64,000 bases of DNA. It comes from Prorocentrum cordatum (taxonomy: Eukaryota; Sar; Dinophyceae; Prorocentrales; Prorocentraceae). Location of the stretch: the NCBI GenBank assembly GCA_963575745.1, contig CAUYUJ010004966.1, forward strand, positions 1 through 64,000, in the 5' to 3' direction. Position numbers and translations under genes: made by a program. Under the pieces are notes generated by a model, which worked only from the letters and a program-made list of their open reading frames with translations, did no database searches and was not told the DNA's origin. Shown one piece after another: positions 38,765 through 49,324 of the stretch; positions within the stretch are counted from its first letter, which is position 1; each line of letters starts with the position of its first letter.

Positions 38765-40345
38765 GAGAGTTTCACGGATTGAAGGCGGTTTCTTTTCAAA
38801 CTGTGGTTTTCGTTTCAGCACCGAGCGCATTCTGGACATAAGCGTGCAAGAGTTTCGTGGAATCCCATGATCGACGCACCAGAGAGGTAGTTTTGGAAGG
38901 ACTCACGATTTTGAGGGCGCAACAGTTAGGATGATTCTTTGTGTTGAGGTCCTAGGGGTGGGTTGCTGGCACGATTCAGGCTCGTCAAGACGCAACAGTC
39001 AGATTCATCCGTGGCGGTAGAATGCCGATAATAATGCTTTGGCATGCTTCAGGGTTTTCAAACGGTTGTCTTCCAACGATGCAGGCCGTCCTGTTGACAT
39101 GAACCGTTGTCGGGGCCTACGAAGAGGGAGCTTGGGAAAGGGGTTTATTCCAACATCGTCGGTGAAACTTTGGTTTACACTGGTCCTCCTCCTCCTCCTT
39201 TTTCCTCACTCCTCCTCCTCCCCTTTTTTTCCGGATCAATAATGTATTCCTGTCGCAACCCCGATGCAAGTTTTTAGGGCGGGCCGGGCGTTTCGCCTGA
39301 GATTTCTTCGCCACTTATGAACATTGTCAACAATTTCACAGATGGGGGGCGGGTGGTTTTCAAAATGTGGCTCTCGCTTTAGCGCCGCGCGCATTCGTTG
39401 CAAACATTTGCAAGAGGTCCACACATGGAGGGCAGACGTTGTCGAAATGTGGCTCTCGCTTTAGCGCCGCGCGCATTCGTTAACAATGCAAGTGTTCCAC
39501 GGATGGAGGGCGGGTGGTTTTCAACATGTGGCTATCGCTCTAGAACCGCGCACATCCGTATTTGTCAAATTTGCAAGAAATTCGCTGAATGAGGGCGTTT
39601 TTTTTCAAACTATGGTTTTCGCCTTAGCGCCGCGAGCAATCGTTGCTTATTTATATATATATATATAAGAAGTGTGTGTATATATAAATTACGGATTGAG
39701 GGCGGTTCCTTTTCAACATGTGGTTTTCGCTTTAGCTCCGCGCACATTCGTTTTTAATTATTGCAAGAGTTTCACGGGTTCCCATTATCGACGTACCAGA
39801 AATGGTGCTTTAAAAGGATTCATCATTATGCTGGTGCAACAGTTTTCGTTGATTTTTTGTGTTGCAGTCCTAAGCAGCCGGAAACTTGAACTATACATTA
39901 CCAGTGGCGGGTTGTTTTTTCAATCCCACGACCTTTTGAGGGTCGGGGACGACGTCGGGGTGGTGTGGTGTATACTTCTCCCTCGTTTTCCCAGGGAAGC
40001 AACGCAGGGTTCCGTATACACAAGGACCCGCGTTCCTGTGCGAATTTCAACGCAGGGTAGGACAACAACGTCGGTGTATAGAGTTCGTTTCCCTGGGAAT
40101 GGCGTCCTGGCGCGATTCCGGATCGTCATGACGCAACAGTCATGTTCATCTGTGGCGTTGGAATGCCGAGAATAATGTTTTGGCATGCTTCAGGGTCTTC
40201 AAACGGGTGTTTTCCAACAAGGCAGTTCCATCAATGGAAATGAACCGTTGTAGGGGCTCTGTGAAGAGGGAGCTTGGAGGGAGGGTTTACTCCAACATCG
40301 TTGGTGGCTCTTGGGTTTACAGTGGTCCTCCTCCTCCTCCTCATG
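38765..40345 (+). repeat. Composite repeat family C, tandem duplication
   Basis: Two large copies (about 38765-39235 and 39700-40345) share GACGCAACAGTCA, TTTGGCATGCTTCAGGG, TTTTCCAACAAGG, TGAACCGTTGT, GAAGAGGGAGCTTGG and GGTTTACAGTGGTCCTCC, each ending in (CTC)n. Between them are ~80-bp units (starting near 39346, 39430, 39508, 39590, 39705) with TTTTCAAAATGTGGCTCTCG and CGCCGCGCGCATTCG. Related copies are at 13701-14250 and 63646-64000. Confidence 0.85.
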
Positions 40346-40850
40346 CTCCTCGTCCTCCCTCCTCCCTCCCTCCCTCCCTCCCTCCTCCCTCCTCCCTCCT
40401 CCCCCCTCCCTCCTCCCTCCTCCCCCCCTTCCCTCCTCCCTTCCCTCCTCCCTCCTCGCTCCTCGCTCCTCGCTCCTCGCTCCTCGCGCCCCGCTCCCCG
40501 CTCCCCGCTCCCCGCTCCCCGCTCCCCGCTCCCCGCTGCTGGTTCCTCGTTCCTCGCTCCTGGCTGCTCGCTCCTGGCTTCTCGATCCTCCCTCCTCGCT
40601 TCTCGCTCCCCGCTCCTCGCTCCTCGCTCCTCGCTCCTCGCTCCTCGCTCCTCTTCCTCCTCCTCCTCCTCCTCCTCCTCTTCCTACTCCTCCTCCTCAT
40701 CATCCTCCTCCTCCTCGTCCTCCTCCTCCTCCTCCTCCCTCCTCCTCCTCCTCCTCCTCCTCGTCCTTGCCCTCCTCCTCCTCCTCCTCCTCCTCCTCCT
40801 CCTCCGCCTCCTCCTCCTCCTCCTCCTCCTCCTCCTTCCCCCCCGCGAAG
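40346..40850 (+). repeat. CTC array with CTCCCCG/CTCCTCG heptamers
   Basis: CTCCCTC units, then a run of 7-bp units GCTCCTC and GCTCCCC (about 40455-40660), then CTC triplets. All long frames on both strands are artefacts. Confidence 0.95.
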
Positions 40851-40939
40851 ACAGCCGGCCTCGTGCCCTTCCGATCCGATGTTGCATAGCACGTGCGACT
40901 TCGCGAATCATCACGACCAGAGTCCTGGGCTCAGGAAGC

Positions 40940-41180
40940 CCAGGGTCCGCCAGGGACTGGCTCCCCCCCCCAAGACAACGAAAAGCCGTCCAAAGCCTCC
41001 CGAAACCCTTCGAAAAGCCTCCCAGAGCCCTTCCCGCATGGTTTTCGGGGGGTTTCGGAAGGGCTTCGGCCGTTTTGGAGAACCAGTTGTTTTTCAAAAC
41101 GGCTGAAGAACAAGAAACCCCAGGCTTCGCTAGGGACTGGTTGTTCTGAACAGCCAGTCCCTAGCGAAGCCTGGAGTTTC
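40940..41180. repeat. Foldback region with a near-perfect hairpin
   Basis: The hairpin at 41114-41180 has AGGCTTCGCTAGGGACTGG facing CCAGTCCCTAGCGAAGCCT perfectly over 19 bp, extended to GAAAC/GTTTC. Just upstream GCCGTTTTG/CAAAACGGC (41068-41103) also folds. The GGGACTGGCT motif recurs at 40961. Confidence 0.8.
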
Positions 41181-41652
41181 TAACCCTCCCCAAATCCAGC
41201 GCCGCCGGGGGGCTCCCGCGCCCATCCGAGAACGCCGCGCGGAGCTCCGCGGGGCTAGGCTCGTGCAGCATTTTGCTTCCTCTCCATCGGGAGCGGAAAG
41301 GAGGGGGGCGATGACCAGGGGGGGGGGGGATCTCATGGCGGGACACCCCCCTCTTGGCCGCCCCCCTCTTGGCCGCTCCCGACTCCAGTCGCAGGGCCTA
41401 GAAAAGCTGGAGGCCGCTGGGGGGTCTGAATTGGCTGGGATCCCAGAGAATCGGCCAGGAGGAGGGGATGACGCCAAATCCACTCAAGATCGGTCCTCGC
41501 CGGCTCTGACTGCAACAGGATGTCTGATGTCTTCGAAGCAGTAAAGAAGGAAAACACTATAGTTGAAAGAAGGCGCCGACAAGCGCATACTTGTTGAGAG
41601 GATGCAGAACATGCAATCACTTGTTGTCGCTGATGCACAAGATGCAATCAAA
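41181..41652. other. 3' flank of the LINE fragment
   Basis: No A-tail or gene is identified. It could contain the 3' UTR of the fragment at 41653-43140. Confidence 0.4.
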
Positions 41653-43140
41653 TTATTGTTGCTGCTGTCGGCCGGAACCGGCGGCTGCAAGCCACGCGGC
41701 GTGCCACGGCCGGAAGACCGCCAGTTTGTAGTTGAGCACCCGGTACGCCAAAGTGCAGAGTTGAGGGCGGTGGTGGTCGTGCCAACCTTGCAGCGTGAAA
41801 GCGCTCCGTTCGGCCTGAGAGAGGTCGGCCGGGAGTGGTAGAGGTAAATGGAGCCCGTGCGCTCGACGAAGCGGCTCCGTGGTCGGACATTCGTGCATCA
41901 TGTGGTGGGTGTTGTTGTCCACCTGGCAGGTGGGGCAGGTGCGCGAGAAGCAATCTGGATGCAGATGCGAAAGGCGCACTGCGTTGGGCTCGGCTGCCAT
42001 CACGCACCTCTGTGCCAAAGCGAACTGGTCGTGGTCGGCCCCGGCGTGCTCGTTCAGCCACTCGCAAAGGGTCGTGTGGCAAGGCGCTGGTACGCGGCCG
42101 GCGGCCTCCTTGCGGAGCGTCCGTCGGTGGAAATGTGTCCAAATCCATGCCCGCCATGCCTGGCGCACGTGGTGGTCCAGGTGTTCTTGGCGAAGGAGTC
42201 GAACATCGAAAATTTGATGGTCGAAATGGTACTTCCATGGACTGTCTGTGGGCTGCCAGAAACGGGAGACGACTTGCCGGATCCGGGCAGCCAGGCGATA
42301 GCTCCACGATCCGTCCGCACGACCTCCGTGCTGCTCCTGCTCGTGCAGGTGGGTCCAGGCTCGCTCCATGGTGCGCGCGGTGTCCTCGCTACACGCCGCC
42401 TCCACGAGACACCGGATGAGAACCGAGAACTGCACCGCGAAGGGCTCCACGAGCCATCCTTTGTCCGTGGTGAGCCAGAAAGCACCGCCGTGCCTCCATG
42501 CCCAATGTCTTTGTCTCCCGGTGATGGTCTTCTCTATGTCGTAGCGCATGCTGTGCAGGTCCGTGTCGTCGGCCATGACCCACGGAGCGTCCCAGCGCCA
42601 CAAGGACATGGTTGCTCTCACCATGGCCATGCGCCTCCGGGCCCCGAGCCCGGCAGCTTTGGCGATCCTGGCGATGCGTCGGAGTCGTTCCTGGAGCTCC
42701 CCTGCCCTCCGTTCGGTGCGCGGGCCGCTGCGGGGGTTGCGGGATCCAGTAAGGTCGAAAACGATGCCTAGCACCTCGATGTCGGTGTCGATGTGGTTGT
42801 CGGCGCGACTGTTGGTGAGGGGGAGGGGGAGGGGGAGGGTGCTGTCGGCGCGGTCGGTGCCGTTGGTAAGGAAGACCGCCGCCATAGAGCCCTTCTTGGG
42901 ATCTTCGCGTTGTCCCGTGAGGCGGTCCAGACGTGCCACCTCCTGGGTATAATGTCGGTGTGCCTCCAAAGAGTTGGTCAGGGCCGTCCTGTCGTCGACG
43001 TACAAGATTGCCTTGTGCGTGGCGGCGACCACAGCCGCTCCCAGCGGAGAGCTCGGGTCGCCCTGTGCAAGACCGCTGTCTGGCGGTGGGGCGCGCGATC
43101 GGTCCTCGAGGACCACTCTTGGTGTCCAGCTGATGCGGCG
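41653..43140 (-). pseudogene. 5'-truncated LINE reverse transcriptase fragment
   Basis: A minus-strand open frame formally starting at 43209, with recognisable LINE sequence from about 43140. It begins just before RT motif B (GLAQGDPSSP, residues 47-56), then has YVDD (D72, D73), a LINE thumb, and near the C-terminus a CX2CX7HX4C knuckle (C425, C428, H436, C441), ending QQQQ. Motif A, the fingers and the endonuclease are missing, so it is a 5'-truncated copy as left by aborted target-primed reverse transcription. The surviving frame has no stop. It differs from elements 1 and 2, so it is a third LINE lineage. Confidence 0.8.
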
Positions 43141-43290
43141 TTCACCCCAGATCCGTCTTTGACGATCCCAGGGCCCGAAAACGGCCCCCCGGAGGCATTC
43201 CCCAAGCAAATTTCTTCAAATTCTGCTGGCCAGAACCAATGCTGGGCCATTCCATTTTTTTCTGAGCAATCGGATCTCTGGGTTTTGTCG

Positions 43291-43497
43291 GCGGCGGGCG
43301 AGGGGGGGAAGTGAGAAGGAGAAGCCCTCTCAGAAGGCGGCAGGGCTTCTCAGAAGCCCTCCGGTCTTCTGAGGAGTGTTTCAGAGGAGTGTTCCGTGTC
43401 TTCAGGGGAGGCTTCGAACACTTGTCAGAAGGCCGGAAGAATTCCAAGCCCTCTGAGAAGGCCCGCCCCCTCTTACGTCTCCCCATGGGCTGGCCGC
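43291..43497. mobile_element. MITE family H, copy 1
   Basis: It starts CGGCGGGCGAGGGGGGGAAG-TGAGAAGG and ends as an inverted, more degenerate version (CTCTTACGTCTCCCC...GGCCGCCG). Inside are repeated CTTCTCAGAAG palindromes. It matches 60565-60762. Confidence 0.75.
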
Positions 43498-43674
43498 CGC
43501 TCATGTCCTCCCGTGGAGTTCCGAGGCTCTTGCGTCGCAGACCTGGGGACCGGCCCGAACACCCGATCCCCGCCTGTTAATGAGGAAAATCCTGGAGGCC
43601 TCGCGCGGCGCGTAATAGTTGCGTTGTCTAGTCCCCCCGTCAGCTCCGTAAGCTATGGGTCGACGCTTTCGCGG

Positions 43675-43780
43675 CGATGCCCGGGCGTCAGTCCGACGTA
43701 AATCCGACGCAATTCCGACGTAATTCCGGCGTGAACCCGACGTACATCCGACGTGGATCCGGCGTACATCGGGCCTCAAG
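43675..43780 (+). repeat. Short degenerate repeat TCCGACGTAAA
   Basis: About nine 11-13-bp units around TCCGACGTAMAT. Flanked by AGGCCTCCAG/CTGGAGGCCT copies (43588 and 43790), an inverted pair carrying GAGGAAAATCC that makes the block a larger foldback. Confidence 0.75.
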
Positions 43781-43897
43781 TTGCCGCGCGAGGCCTCCAG
43801 GATTTTCCTCATGACTCCTGAGCCCAGAATGGTCCCCGTTGCCAGCGCCTCGGCCGCAATGCCTCGTCGGCGCGCCGCCGCTTGCCGTCGGCGCGCC

Positions 43898-44150
43898 AGC
43901 GGGGGGGGAAGTGAGATGGGGCGGGCCTTCTGGGAAGGCTCAGAAGTCTTCCGGCCTTCTGATGAGTGTTCGACGCCTCCCCCGACGACACGGGAGGCCT
44001 CTCAGAAGACCAGAGGCCTTTCCTTGAAGCCCCGGCGCCGTCTGAGAAGGCCTCCTCGCTCCTCTTCCTCCTCCTCCTCCTCCTCCTCCTCCTCCTTTTC
44101 CTCCTCCTCCTCCTCTTCCTCCTCCTCCTCCTCCTCCTCCTCCCCAGGGG
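43898..44150. mobile_element. MITE family H, copy 2, right end replaced by CTC array
   Basis: The left end GCGGGGGGGGAAGTGAGATGG matches family H and the interior has GGCCTTCTGGGAAGG and TCTGAGAAGGC. The right terminal repeat is absent and the sequence runs into CCTCCTCGCTCCTC and a CTC array from about 44050. Confidence 0.6.
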
Positions 44151-44329
44151 CAACGACAGGGGGGGATCTGCAAAGGGGGGGGTGCATCGATCCCCAATCG
44201 CCAACTGATCGCCGAGAGCGCAGGGATGGGCTCTCGGGGGCCGATCGCCGATCTATCGGCGATGCATCGCCGAGTCCAGGTCGACGTGTCCCCCCCCTGT
44301 GCCAGTCCCCCCCCCTATCCTTGCCCCTC

Positions 44330-44531
44330 GCCAGGGGAGGGAGGGAGGGAGGAGGCGGGGGGAGGGAGGGGGGGAGGGAGGAGGAGAGGGAGGGAGGGAG
44401 GAGGAGGGAGGAGACGACGACGACGACGACGACGACGACGACCACCACCACCACCACCACCACCACCACGGCGGCGGCGGCGGTGGCGACGACGACCACG
44501 ACGACGACGACGGCCGCTGCCCCCTCCGCAG
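44330..44531 (+). repeat. GGGA, GAC, CAC and GGC microsatellites
   Basis: GGGAGGGA units, then (GAC)n, (CAC)n, (GGC)n and (GAC)n in direct succession. Upstream 44170-44300 contains GCCGAT/ATCGGC palindromes. Confidence 0.9.
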
Positions 44532-44700
44532 GAGCGCGGCGCGGGGCGCCTGGCGGGGCAGCGGGCGGAGGGGAGCGGGGCGGAGGCCGCGGGGCGCGCG
44601 CTCGCCGCGGAGGCGGGGCGGCAGGCGGCGAGCGGCGCGGCGCGGCGCGAGCGGGGGGCCCGCGCGGGGCGCTGCGTCGAGGCCTCCGGGGGGGAAAAGG
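44532..44700 (+). CDS. Candidate GC-rich exon (Ala/Gly/Arg/Glu-rich)
   Basis: CGCTGCCCCCTCCGCAG looks like a 3' splice site and is followed in frame by ERGAGRLAGQRAEG, ALAAEAGRQAASGAARRERG and CVEASGGE. This coiled-coil-like composition matches the other candidate exons. The upstream frame is poly-triplet and not credible as protein. No donor is obvious before the purine-rich GGGGGGGAAAAGGG. Confidence 0.3.
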
Positions 44701-44859
44701 GAGCGATAGTAACCATGAGAATAGCAAGACTCGTCTCAACAAAAGACGATGAAGACACACATGATTCATACTTGTGAGCACGAGGAACACGAAAAGCACT
44801 ACGAATAACAATGATACCCATACGAAACATAGTCATCATATGAGTACTGTAATACTAGA

Positions 44860-44956
44860 ATAAATAGTAATAATAATCATAATAATAATAGTAATACTAA
44901 TTTTTATTAAAATAATAATAATAATAATAATAATAATCATAATCATAATCATAATC

Positions 44957-45001
<45 letters not shown>

Positions 45002-45050
45002 TTAATAATAAATAATACTAAAAATAATAAGTATTACTATCAGTACTATG
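44860..45050 (+). repeat. AAT/ATA microsatellite
   Basis: Long AAT/ATA/ATC triplet run, resembling 10430-10965. Confidence 0.95.
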
Positions 45051-45970
45051 TTTTTCATGCTTATTATTATTGTTATTATTAGCGCCCCCCCAAAAAATCG
45101 AAGCTTTGAATGTTCCAACCTGCTGAAGCCGGAATCGCCGGAGAAGCTCTCGGGCACCAGGGAAGAAGAAACCGAAGCTGGAGGGTTTTCGCGCAGCGGG
45201 CCCTGGGAGGCGATACTCGTTCGACACCTCGCTATAGCGTGTCGGGTAGACACTGCTTCGATACTTGTGCTGGGTGCTCGTGGGACGTGGTCCGTAAGTG
45301 CGATGGGAGCAGCAACAATCAAGGCGCACATGTCTTGTTGTCCATGCGTGCACGGCGGCGCCGCCATTGAGTCAGATCTATGGCGGGCTATCGGGGCATT
45401 TGGTGAGCATCCCCTGCCACGCGCTTGCCCCCGCGCCGCCGTACACTCCAACAGAAATCTTTGAGACAAGCGTCTACGGAGGGCGCCGCTGCGGAGAAGC
45501 AGCAACATCACACCATCTCCGTCCCCAACCACTTCACCGTTCACCAGGGGCAGCTCGGAGGAGGAAGCCCAGGCAGGATCGCGTCGCGAAACAAACAGTC
45601 ACGGCGGGAGGCTGGGGGCAATCCTTCGGCCTACGGGGGCAAACCACGACGTAGGTGTTGCGCCCTCTTCGGCCTCTCGTGGCCCCAGGGGACCGTCAAA
45701 CAACGTCTCGGGGTGGAAAGCCGGCCCCTGGGAAAGGATCGGGACTGCTGGGGACACGGGGGTTTGTTGTTGGGCAAGCTCCAGCCTCCTGGGGCCCTCG
45801 CAGGGCCCCGGGACTGTCAGAAAACGGCCCAGGATGAAAAACCGGCCCGGGGCAAAGGGTCGGGACTTCCAGGGGCCCCTTCTGGGGAGGGGGAGGGGGG
45901 GGGGGGGCAGCTCGCCAGAGCGCAGTGCCCGTCACGGAACGGAGAGGCCCCTCAACAGCGTACGCAGGTC
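45051..45970. other. Unassigned stretch with a ~118-bp duplication
   Basis: GGCCCCAGGGGACCGTC...CCGGCCCCTGGGAAAGGATCGGGACT (from about 45682) is repeated in diverged form from about 45803, and a further piece (AAGGGTCGGGACTTTTTCTGG) is at 46839. No gene is recognised. Confidence 0.5.
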
Positions 45971-45974
45971 CTCT

Positions 45975-46105
45975 TCTTCTCCTCCTCCTCTTCCTCCTCC
46001 TCCTCCTCCTCCACCTCCTCCTCCGCCCTCCTCCGCCCTCCTCCTCCGTCTCCTCCTCCTCCTCCTCCTCCTCCTCCTCCTCCTCCTCCTCCTCCTCCCT
46101 CAGTC
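45975..46105 (+). repeat. CTC array
   Basis: CTCCTC triplets with CCGCCCT interruptions. Confidence 0.95.
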
Positions 46106-47160
46106 ACAAGAACGAGGGCCCCGTTTCACCAGCGCGGCGAGGCCCGTCACAAGAACACGGGCGGCCATATCTCCGAGCGGTGCAGTCAGCGCGCACAAGG
46201 ATGAGCGGCCTTCCCAAGGATAGCCTCGCATCCTTCCCCATTCGGCTCACTCTTGGCCACTTCCACTGCCGCGCTCCGCCCGAAGAGTGTGGGCATGGCC
46301 TTCCAAGGCCCTTGCATCCTGACTGTGCGTCCTTCTGAGACGGGTTGACCGCAACCCGGGGGGGACCTGGACCCCCGCACGCAGGCTGGTGCTCGCGCGC
46401 ATACTACGGCGAGCACAGCGCACCCCAGCCCCGACGTGCCCCACCCCGCTCAAGCGTTACTGTTACCCTGGGCCGCACCCGCCCCCCCCCCCCCCCTTGA
46501 GTGACAACGGCTGCGGGAAATAATGAAAACAATATCCGATACCGCTGCCTTTGCCTCGTTGTCTCTTGTGTGGACCTCCAGGGAAGCCCTCATCGCCATT
46601 GCCGGATTCGCCTCGGAAATCTTGGTCAGAATGCGACCCGGGAGGAGTCCGGGTAGTAGCTTTATTGGTATCTCTTGGTTCCCCCAACAGCGGGCAACGT
46701 GTACAGCGGGCAACATGCCCAGATCTCCGACGATATGATGGTGTTCAATCCTGGCGTCTTTCCTCGATTTCGGCTTCTGGGGCCCGCAATCGGGTCCTGG
46801 GACTCAAAAATGGGTCTCTGACGAAAATTGGCCCTGGCTAAGGGTCGGGACTTTTTCTGGAGCCGTGCCTTGAAAAAAAAAGACACCTCGTCGGATGTTT
46901 GGGTTTCCTTCTTGTCGGCGAGCATCGTGCGTAAGACCCGCTTCTTCCCGTCGCCCATGTGTTGACAGTGAGGGCCATGACCAGGGATGCTGTGGTCGGG
47001 TTACCATCTTCCCTTGGCATCGCTCGGGCGTGTGCATATTTCCTCGGCGAGGCTATCGATGAGCATCTTGGATCACCTTGCGAAACGTATGAGCACGAAA
47101 CCAGATAAAAACAGCACGGGGAATGGACGTCCGAGCGATGGCAAGTTCTGTTCCCTCCAG
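46106..47160. other. Unassigned stretch
   Basis: Contains a long C run (about 46483-46497). No recognised gene or repeat apart from the piece noted at 46839. Confidence 0.4.
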
Positions 47161-47235
47161 GAGCTGCGGCGCGCGCTGGAGAGGTGCGCCGAGCAGGTCG
47201 AGCGGTCGCCGAAGACGAAAACGAAAGTCTCATCT
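47161..47235 (+). CDS. Candidate short coding exon (helical)
   Basis: TTCTGTTCCCTCCAG resembles a 3' splice site and is followed by ELRRALERCAEQVERSPKTK, an amphipathic helix-like sequence. Its length and end are uncertain. Confidence 0.3.
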
Positions 47236-47261
47236 TGTGTTCGGCAGGGTCTTGTCGTGCC

Positions 47262-47306
47262 GACGCGGCGACGACGGCGACGACGGCGACAACGATGACG
47301 ACGACC

Positions 47307-47396
<90 letters not shown>

Positions 47397-47410
47397 GCGG
47401 AAGGCGGCGA
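47262..47410 (+). repeat. GAC/GGC trinucleotide array
   Basis: About 40 GAC triplets followed by GGC triplets. Confidence 0.95.
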
Positions 47411-47726
47411 CGGCGAAAGGCGGGGCGGCCTGGCCTCGGCGGCGGCAGCGGCGGCGGCGGCCACGGCGACAGCGGTTGCGGCGAGCAGGGCGCGGGGGCG
47501 GCGCGGGCGGCGCCCTCGGGCTGCCGCCTGGGCTTCGCCCTCCCCCCGAGGAAGAGAAAAAAAAACGCCATGAAGATAAACTGTTGGCGCTCCGCGCGGA
47601 TCTCTTGGATCCGCGCTGGGGCCCCCCGGCGCTAAAACGACGCGAAGATCGGGACAAAATCGGATCGGGGTAACTCGAAATCTCTGAGAATCGACGGGTT
47701 TGGAGGATGTATTGGGCGCCGCGGCC

Positions 47727-47777
47727 GCTCCAGAGCGTTCCGGAACGCTCTGAGAGCGCTCCGGAACGCTCTGGAGC
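47727..47777. repeat. 51-bp palindrome
   Basis: GCTCCAGAGCGTTCCGGAAC plus GCTC faces its inverse with a single mismatch around TGA. It shares the GAGCGTTCC/GGAACGCTC core with the hairpin at 26075-26095. The flanks (47411-47726, 47778-47944) hold no gene. Confidence 0.85.
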
Positions 47778-47944
47778 GATTTATCCCGATCCTAGCCCTG
47801 TTTTAGGCGCGCTCTGCGCGCCAGTGAGGGGGGTCCAGCGCAGATCCAAGTAGCCGCGCGGAGCGCCAAAAAGTTCCTGTCTATGCCGTTTTGTTCTTCT
47901 TCTATCCTTGCCCTTGTCGCGGTCGTCCCCTGTCGCTCACTTTC

Positions 47945-48370
47945 CTCCCCCTCCCCCTCCCCCTCCCCCTCCCCCTCCTCCTCCTCCTCCTCCTCTCCTC
48001 CTCCTCCCCTCCTCCTCCTCCTCCTCCTTCTCCTCCTCCTCCTCCTCCTCCTCCTCCTCCTCCTCCTCCTCCTCCATTCCCCATTCCTTGCCCTTGTGAA
48101 CAATTTCTCGCGGTCGTTCCCTGCCGCTCGCTCTCCTCCCTCTCCCGGCTCCAGGTCCGTCCCGGTCCCCGGGGCGGCGTTTTCCCTCCGCGGCCCCCCC
48201 CCCCTGCTGCGGTTGGCTCCTCCCTGGGGGGCCGAGCAGGACTTTGGGGCCGGGGCAGCGGGGGCAGCGCGGGCGTGTGCAATTGCCAGCCTCGAGCGTA
48301 TCCCTATCCCTAAGATTGGAGGAGGAGGAGGAGGAGGAGGAGGAGGAGGAGGAGGAGGAGGAGGAGGAAT
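47945..48370 (+). repeat. CTC array, spacer, GAG array
   Basis: CCCTCC/CTC triplets (47945-48075), a GC-rich spacer, then GAG triplets (48316-48367). Purine and pyrimidine strands switch as at 21615-22055. The spacer repeats TTGCCCTTGT and CGGTCGTYCCCTG near 47906 and 48090. Confidence 0.9.
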
Positions 48371-48539
48371 GATTGGCACGCCAAAAGGCGATGGCAATCT
48401 CAGGGATCCGCCCTCAAAGAGTAGGGGGGTCCCTAAGATTGGCATCGTGGTGAGGAGATGCCCAGCACAGGGATAGGGATGTTCCAGGCTGGCAATGCAG
48501 GGCTGAACGCCGCCGGTGGCCAGGAGTCGGCCGAGATTT

Positions 48540-48682
48540 GAGTCGGGCCTGTCCCTCTCAAAAACAGTCAACAAACAAATCAGGGGACGACTTTTCTACT
48601 ATGCTTGACAGCTGTTGAATTTTTGTTTGACTATTTCTTATGCTTCGTCCCTAATCCGCCTGTAGGGGGACATGTCCGACCT
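48540..48682. mobile_element. MITE family D, copy 3
   Basis: GAGTCGGGCCTGTCCCTCT at the left and TGTAGGGGGACATGTCCGAC at the right, as in copies 1 and 2, with a T/A-rich middle. Confidence 0.75.
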
Positions 48683-48689
48683 AAGCCGA

Positions 48690-48800
48690 GATGGAACCAT
48701 CTGGCGATCGAGAGAACGCCGATCGTTCAAGGTTGAATGATTCGCGCGGTTTCTAATAATCCACGCCAGGGTCGTCACGACAAGGACCTGCCGTAGGCCG
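48690..48800 (+). repeat. Dispersed repeat E, fragment
   Basis: GCCGATCGTTCAAGGTTGAA, GTCGTCACGACA and GACCTGCCGTAGGCC align with 19567-19645, again next to a MITE D copy. Confidence 0.65.
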
Positions 48801-49267
48801 GCCCGTCCTTTCCTGAGACTCAGAGTGGAGCATTGAAGTCATCATCTTTAAGCCTCACCACGTCAGACCAACCACTTGCCCTCAAGAAGCCTCTACAGTA
48901 GGCGCATCAAATAGTACATCGGCCTGTCAGCAGATGCCTCACCGAAATTTCTGATCCCCTGATGGCCTCCAGGGACCCACGGAAGCTCTGGGGCACCTCA
49001 GGGACCTCAGAGGTTAACGAAAAATGCGCCCAATATTTCTCACAGTGGAGGCCATGCCAAGAAACACCCTGCTTGCCTCCAGGTTGCCCTGGGTTTCTTG
49101 GGCCTGGATGCTTTTAACGCGCGACGTGCCCACGCCAAAAATCCGTGGACGTCCTGGGGTGGGTTTCTTGTGGAAGGTTTCTTGTGGTCGGGCCCGCATG
49201 TTTTATCGATCGTCTCAACGATGATTGGTGAAAGCACACATGCGCAAGCACGGTCTGGTAGCGTGCA
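48801..49267. other. Unassigned pre-insertion flank
   Basis: No gene is recognised. It is target DNA of LINE element 2. Confidence 0.4.
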
Positions 49268-49284
49268 ACGTGGATTGCAGAAGT
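49268..49284 (+). repeat. Target-site duplication of LINE element 2 (3' side)
   Basis: ACGTGGATTGCAGAAGT, identical to 55767-55783. Confidence 0.95.
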
Positions 49285-49293
49285 TTTTTTTTT
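49284..49293 (-). other. A-tail of LINE element 2
   Basis: A run of ten T on the plus strand directly joins the target-site duplication, and the last base is shared with it. Confidence 0.9.
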
Positions 49294-49324
49294 GATTTGA
49301 TCCTGGCAATGCCAAACTGTACAA

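Noticed and set aside
40455-40660. Heptamer array as possible telomeric repeat
   Set aside because: CTCCCCG/CTCCTCG units do not match the TTTAGGG-type telomere of dinoflagellates and sit inside other repeats.
40274-41149. Long plus and minus frames across the CTC/CTCCCCG tract
   Set aside because: Low-complexity artefacts of the heptamer and triplet repeats.
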